This document shows positions 14,171 to 15,319 of a stretch of 15,319 nt of DNA, piece by piece. Origin of the DNA: Candidatus Bathyarchaeota archaeon (GTDB lineage: Archaea > Thermoproteota > Bathyarchaeia > Bathyarchaeales > DTEX01). Made by a program: the position numbers and the translations under genes. Below the pieces are notes generated by a model, which saw only the letters and a list, made by a program, of their open reading frames with translations, was not told where the DNA came from and did not search any database. The stretch is taken from positions 1-15,319 of the forward strand of contig JAGGZB010000171.1 in NCBI GenBank assembly GCA_021162225.1, read 5' to 3'. Numbering within the stretch: position 1 is the stretch's first letter; the number at the start of each line of letters is the position of its first letter.

Positions 14171-14953
14171 TTACTGGAAATCTTCCGGATAATTCATGTA
14201 GACCCACTTCGTGGGTTCCTCAAGAGTTATTTGAACATCCCTCTCGCAGGTTCTGTCGATTCCCATCGTCTGAACAACTCTAATATGATATGTGTCAGGA
14301 CCGCTAACGCTGATTTTTCTCATAAGGCTGACACTATGAAGAACCCAGACCTCCTCGTCATATATCGTAGTTCCATTGCTGCTGGTGACGCTTATAATGA
14401 AGTTGTAGACGCCTGCATCCATCTCGATGACTAAGTTTATTGCAAAGGAGTGTCCCCCACTCCATCCATAATCACTTGAGTATTGAAGAGGATTAGTTTG
14501 AGACGGAAACATATTGCCCCTGGCAGTTGTCACTTTAATATAGAAGGACTCAACATCATCATGAGGCAATATGTCCTGTACATCTATGGGCTCTGTTGTA
14601 CACTCGTTTGTACCTGGTATCTGAATGGAGTACGGTATGTACTGGTCATTTATCCATACCCTGACGATTTCAACGGTGAATGGAGATCTATTCTTGATAT
14701 ATAGACTTATTTGATTACTGCTTTGGTTAAGTGGGTAGGCGTAAACGTCCAGTTTTTCTAATGATCTCTCCTGATCAAACTGTTTCATCTCTATTATCTT
14801 TCGCTCGTAAAGACTGTTCACTTGATTGATGTATAAAAAGAATGGCATAACGCATGTGAATAAGATCCCTACAAAGATGAGCATTCCGAGAACAGTTGAT
14901 ATGGCGGCTCGCGACTTAAGAAGATGAGACAATATAAGTTGAGTAGACAACAT
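14171..14953 (-). CDS. Archaeal type IV pilin-like protein B
   Basis: A 260-residue pilin-like protein. The basic leader MLSTQLILSHLLKSRA is followed by AISTVLGMLIFVGILFTCVMPFFLYI, a typical pilin helix; processing is expected near SRA|AIST. The leader is longer than in pilin C and itself partly hydrophobic. The outer domain is about 210 residues, beta-rich, with a NECTTE cysteine and a second one in RTCERD that could form a disulfide. The ATG at 14953 has AGGAGG four bases upstream, a strong ribosome site, and overlaps the end of pilin A by 38 bases, so the two are translationally linked. Its size suggests a minor or tip pilin, which is inference. Confidence 0.82.
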   Translation of the reverse strand: MLSTQLILSHLLKSRAAISTVLGMLIFVGILFTCVMPFFLYINQVNSLYERKIIEMKQFDQERSLEKLDVYAYPLNQSSNQISLYIKNRSPFTVEIVRVWINDQYIPYSIQIPGTNECTTEPIDVQDILPHDDVESFYIKVTTARGNMFPSQTNPLQYSSDYGWSGGHSFAINLVIEMDAGVYNFIISVTSSNGTTIYDEEVWVLHSVSLMRKISVSGPDTYHIRVVQTMGIDRTCERDVQITLEEPTKWVYMNYPEDFQ

Positions 14954-15319
14954 TTTGCCTCCTACTAATAACCGTAATACTCAGCTCGTCGCCGGCCTCA
15001 GCGGCGAGAGAAACAGATACCGCAACTATTTGACCGTTTGGAATTAAAATTCCAGTTGCGTTCCGTCCTTCAGAGTCTCCCCTAACATAAACATCAACTT
15101 GCACATCAACCTCTCCATAATTGAAAACCCAAACATTCAGAACGCTGGATGTATTGTCGTAGCTAATATGTTCAACGGTGAATCTCTCACTAACCGCATC
15201 TATCTGCCTCTTAACTTTCTCGTAATAATCATCCTCTAAACTTCTGGTTATAGAGTAAGTAAGCGACCAGACGCTAATCCCAATAGTGAGAACTACTCCG
15301 CAAAGGATTACTGTAGCAA
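14916..15319 (-). CDS. Archaeal type IV pilin-like protein A, N terminus outside the window
   Basis: My reading of the minus strand from the right edge gives 133 residues in frame, beginning ATVILCGVVLTIGISVW, which is the hydrophobic N-terminal helix of archaeal pilins. Only the basic leader and first few residues are missing, so the whole protein is probably about 140-150 residues. The outer domain runs SLTYSITRSLEDDYYEKVKRQ, then beta strands to VYSTYIVSSS. Sequons NTS and NAT are present. The 3' end overlaps pilin B by 38 bases. An internal ATG at 15104 gives only a fragment and is not the start. It is the first of the three visible pilins; further pilus genes (ATPase, membrane platform) may lie beyond the right edge. 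Confidence 0.85.
   Translation of the reverse strand, partial: ATVILCGVVLTIGISVWSLTYSITRSLEDDYYEKVKRQIDAVSERFTVEHISYDNTSSVLNVWVFNYGEVDVQVDVYVRGDSEGRNATGILIPNGQIVAVSVSLAAEAGDELSITVISRRQNVVYSTYIVSSS

Noticed and set aside
1..15319. tRNA genes, CRISPR arrays, insertion sequences or phage genes
   Set aside because: No T-loop-like motif outside coding sequence, no regularly spaced repeats and no transposase, integrase or structural phage protein were seen.

Overview
This window reads as a piece of an archaeal chromosome, probably from an uncultured Thermoproteota/TACK-type lineage; a Bathyarchaeia-like organism is a guess, not a demonstration. The archaeal assignment rests on three class III (archaellin/pilin-type) signal peptides, a NurA-type nuclease, an Fcf1-like PIN protein, a winged-helix/Roadblock regulator, AT-rich TATA-like boxes 20-40 bases before several starts, and Shine-Dalgarno matches of the GGTGA/GGAGG type. 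Several genes appear to start at TTG or GTG. No tRNA, rRNA, CRISPR array or insertion sequence was recognised.

Layout. The left edge holds the N-terminal part of a NurA-family nuclease (minus, running off the window). Next come two translationally coupled minus-strand sugar genes, a Gfo/Idh/MocA oxidoreductase followed by a sugar-phosphate isomerase/epimerase-type TIM barrel. They diverge from purA (adenylosuccinate synthetase, plus). After purA is a secreted, membrane-anchored protein made of about four Ig-like repeats. A minus-strand run then encodes a homoserine-kinase-type GHMP kinase, a PdxA-type dehydrogenase and a PIN-domain protein. Upstream of it lie three very small minus-strand genes (about 91, 57 and 51 residues), one with an exactly duplicated 16-base leader that contains the ribosome binding site.

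The middle-right part has a plus-strand winged-helix/Roadblock fusion. It converges on a minus-strand pair: an AIR-synthase-related (HypE-like) protein and a zinc-ribbon/SpoIIM-type membrane protein. A 384-base non-coding interval follows. It contains a compact, stem-closed, C/D-box-like candidate RNA with its own TATA-like box, and then leads into an N-acylglucosamine 2-epimerase family gene (plus). The right end is a minus-strand cluster of three pilin-like genes, the first cut by the window edge. A perfect 20-bp hairpin and a second 8-bp hairpin separate this cluster from the epimerase gene.

How the genes may work together. The oxidoreductase, TIM-barrel epimerase and AGE-family protein all point to sugar interconversion. 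The kinase-PdxA pair could act in sequence on 4-hydroxythreonine or a related hydroxy-acid. The three pilins probably build one surface filament or pseudopilus. The most unusual items are the winged-helix/Roadblock fusion, the GHMP kinase-PdxA pairing, the two related micro-proteins, the candidate structured RNA and the perfect hairpin. I did not find a clear new defence or mobile system.
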